From Latilactobacillus sakei subsp. sakei DSM 20017 = JCM 1157 (GTDB taxonomy: Bacteria; Bacillota; Bacilli; Lactobacillales; Lactobacillaceae), in assembly GCF_002370355.1 (NCBI RefSeq), contig NZ_AP017929.1:186001-250000 (forward strand): a DNA stretch of 64,000 bases. Direction: 5' to 3'. The translations under genes were made by a program, and so were the position numbers. Below the pieces are notes generated by a model, which was not told the origin of the DNA, ran no database searches, and saw nothing but the letters and a program-made list of their open reading frames with translations. This document shows positions 61,844-64,000 of the stretch, piece by piece. The number at the start of each line of letters is the position of its first letter. Positions within the stretch are counted from its first letter, which is position 1.

Positions 61844-63937
61844 TTAAGCTTCAATCAACGCCATCTCTTCTGTTTCTTGGAATTGTTGCAGTTGTAATAA
61901 CTGTGCTTGATTAATTTCGGTATACAATACACCGGCAATCGATTGGTTAATATAACCAGCGTTGATGCCTTGTTGCACGAAATCATACTCATGTTGGAAT
62001 GCTTGAACGTATAAAATATCTGGTACTGTTGCTGCACTCTTTTGATAATCATGTTTGATGTGCGCACAGAAATGATTCATCGTACGACGAACCAGATAAA
62101 CGAAATCATTATCGCTATGCTTTTGCTTCAAGCGATTTTCTAGAACCGTATCGAGATAATGATCAATCGTATCTGTCACTTCATTATTAAGTGCTAATAA
62201 ATCATCCCGCATTACTTCACGTTGTTTAATCTGTTCTGACAATTCAGGGTTTTCGGCAATTCGCGCATCCCGGAAACGGCGTTGTTGTTCATGCGTAATC
62301 ACGCGATGACTTGTATGCCACAATACTTCCTTTTTCCAATGCTTAATAGAATGTTTCATTCGCAAGGTAAAGTGATTACGTTTTGATTCGACCAGTACGC
62401 GTCGTAATATTTTGTCATAAATATTAACGATTTCTGGACTATAGCGATTATTAACATCGTCACAATGAAGGAAGTTATCCACGACTTCCTTAGTTTCACT
62501 CAATAATGCATTATAGTTAGCAGTCGACTGCGCGCGATCCACTGTTAATCGATTGCTCTTTTGTGATTGGAGCTGATCCGTTAGTGCTTCGCGAACGGCA
62601 TGATCTTCAATTTGAGAACGCATTTGTAAAATAACGTAATCGACCATCTTATTGCGGATATGATCCAAATCGGCCATCGTATAAGCTTCCGTTTTTTGTG
62701 GCAACTTACGTGGCAGCACAATCGAGCTGACCACCATACTGATTAAAATGACGAAAGTCGCGATCGCAATTAATTCGTCCCGATATGGAAAGGCATGCCC
62801 TGCAATCGTATTTGGCAATGAGAATGCCATCGCTAACGTCACTGTACCGTGAATCCCACTGACTGCGAATAAACGGGCAAAAAATGGCCGCTCATCACTT
62901 TTTCGATCACCAAAGAAAGCTGAAATTGAAGCACTATCCCCACGTAATGCCCAAACATAGCGCACAATCCACATGACAACGTAGATTAAAACACTGACCC
63001 CTAATAAAGCGGCAGCACCCTGCCAACCCATTTGCGTCACATTTCGAGCAACTTCTGGTAACGAAATCCCTAAAATTAAGAAAACAAAGTCATTGAGAAT
63101 ATCCGCTAGAATATTCCAAATTGTTCGTGAAGTGAGTTGAACGTTAGTTGATGTTAATCGTAAACGATCAGCTTCCCAGTTATGTTCAATCCCGGTTGCG
63201 ACCACCGCTAAGATTCCGGAAACGCCAAAATGTTCTGCTAATAAGTAAATCGCAAATGGCGTCAATAAACTAATCGGAATCGTCGTTAATTCCGGATTTT
63301 TACCATGTCGATTCAAGTTAAAGCGAAGCATTACCAATAAGACCCCGCCAATAATACCGACGACCACCCCACCAACAGCTACAAATAGGAAGTGTCCAAT
63401 CCCTTCAACAACCGAGAACGTCCCTTTTGAGAGCACTGACAAAGCAAGGTCCAGCATCACTAACCCGGTCGCATCATTAAATAGCGATTCAAGTTCGAGT
63501 GCTTCACCGACACCCTTTGGCATATCATTGTTACCGGTCATTGATTTGACCGCGACTGCATCGGTCGGTGTGACGATTGCGGCCAGCGCAAGCGCCAATG
63601 GGAATGTCCATTGGGCCTCAATTTGCTTAGTCATAACGCCAACTACCGCTGCTGTAACAACGGCTAAGACAACCGAGAGTAGGAAAATCCCTCGGAATCT
63701 TTTACGAATATTGGCAAACGATTGCTTTTGCCCATCGATAAACATCAACGGTGCAATAATCAGTAACATGAAAAATTCAGGTTCCAACTGAAAGTTGTGG
63801 AACACTGGCATAAACGATAGGCCCCAGCCCATCGCAATTAATAAAAAGGCTTCTGGTATCCGTGGTACAAGTTGCTTGACCACGTTGACCACGATGACGC
63901 CGACTAACAGTAGCGCCACTAGGTAAAATTCATTCAT
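61844..63937 (-). CDS. Na+/H+ antiporter, CPA1 (NhaP) family
   Basis: 697 residues. The N-terminal antiporter domain of about 12 helices (1-410) has the family motifs PTDAVAVKSM, ESLFNDATGLVMLDLAL (ion-binding Asp) and GIHGTVTLAMAFSLP. A large cytoplasmic C-terminal domain (about 420-697) rich in Lys/Glu/His helices probably regulates activity. It exchanges Na+ or K+ for H+ and supports pH and salt tolerance. Start at 63937 with GGAG 6 nt upstream. The last 63 nt of the window hold only its upstream sequence. Confidence 0.92.
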   Translation of the reverse strand: MNEFYLVALLLVGVIVVNVVKQLVPRIPEAFLLIAMGWGLSFMPVFHNFQLEPEFFMLLIIAPLMFIDGQKQSFANIRKRFRGIFLLSVVLAVVTAAVVGVMTKQIEAQWTFPLALALAAIVTPTDAVAVKSMTGNNDMPKGVGEALELESLFNDATGLVMLDLALSVLSKGTFSVVEGIGHFLFVAVGGVVVGIIGGVLLVMLRFNLNRHGKNPELTTIPISLLTPFAIYLLAEHFGVSGILAVVATGIEHNWEADRLRLTSTNVQLTSRTIWNILADILNDFVFLILGISLPEVARNVTQMGWQGAAALLGVSVLIYVVMWIVRYVWALRGDSASISAFFGDRKSDERPFFARLFAVSGIHGTVTLAMAFSLPNTIAGHAFPYRDELIAIATFVILISMVVSSIVLPRKLPQKTEAYTMADLDHIRNKMVDYVILQMRSQIEDHAVREALTDQLQSQKSNRLTVDRAQSTANYNALLSETKEVVDNFLHCDDVNNRYSPEIVNIYDKILRRVLVESKRNHFTLRMKHSIKHWKKEVLWHTSHRVITHEQQRRFRDARIAENPELSEQIKQREVMRDDLLALNNEVTDTIDHYLDTVLENRLKQKHSDNDFVYLVRRTMNHFCAHIKHDYQKSAATVPDILYVQAFQHEYDFVQQGINAGYINQSIAGVLYTEINQAQLLQLQQFQETEEMALIEA

Positions 63938-64000
63938 ATTATAATCTCCAATAGCTAACAAATATTGATATATTATGCACTAAATTGTTGCTCTTTTCTA

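Overview
The window looks like a chromosomal segment of a low-to-moderate GC lactic acid bacterium, most likely Latilactobacillus (Lactobacillus) sakei or a close relative. This is an inference from gene content: xylulose-5-phosphate phosphoketolase, a lone acetoin reductase, a MurE with a non-DAP substrate motif, a Zn-free S14, EF-P, LytR-CpsA-Psr and PepF proteins, oleate hydratase, and AGGAGG-type ribosome binding sites. There is no prophage, IS element, CRISPR array or rRNA. The one RNA gene recognised is tRNA-Gln(TTG) at 10112-10182.

Layout. 1-10 kb: pentose-phosphate/phosphoketolase and overflow metabolism (gnd end with an RpiR regulator, acetoin reductase, KDG-type kinase, gltX, xpk with its GntR/HutC regulator). 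10-24.6 kb: a nucleoside permease, a cell-wall LCP protein, PepF, a zinc ABC transporter behind a Zur-like box, MurE, a VanR/VanS-like two-component system co-transcribed with a D,D-carboxypeptidase, and guaB with PurBoxes. 24.8-38.6 kb: tyrosine phosphatase, HelD-like helicase, a heterodimeric ABC exporter with divergent TetR regulator, an MFS efflux gene preceded by a probable leader peptide, rpsN, PadR, a BCCT transporter and an aldo/keto reductase. 38.6-45.6 kb: an AT-rich accessory cluster for a nucleoside-like substrate (CNT permease, Fe-alcohol dehydrogenase, YczE-like protein, TrpF-like barrel, PfkB kinase) with a divergent HTH-PfkB regulator and a convergent nucleoside hydrolase. 45.7-64 kb: efp, a possible baeRF protein, mntH-usp, PepSY and DUF1275 proteins, GDPD, a frameshifted CHAP hydrolase, MarR-GNAT, AKR-MerR, oleate hydratase and a Na+/H+ antiporter.

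The most unusual signal is not a gene. Five genes (xpk, the tyrosine phosphatase, the ABC exporter, rpsN and a small membrane protein) are each followed within a few bases of the stop codon by the same kind of roughly 70-120 nt element. It lies on the gene's own strand and always just ahead of an intrinsic terminator. The stem sequences differ between copies but stay complementary within each copy, which points to a conserved 3'-UTR RNA structure. A second candidate system is the nucleoside-type cluster, whose regulator appears to be a catalytically dead copy of the cluster's own kinase fused to an HTH. A third is a 14-codon leader ORF followed by a perfect 12-bp hairpin that traps the start codon of an efflux gene.

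Regulatory sites that can be read directly include a parS-like site, a Zur-like box, PurBoxes, a MerR operator with a 19-bp spacer, a HutC-type operator, paired TetR palindromes and several cre sites placed inside promoters. Two secreted-protein genes are broken by single-base frameshifts.
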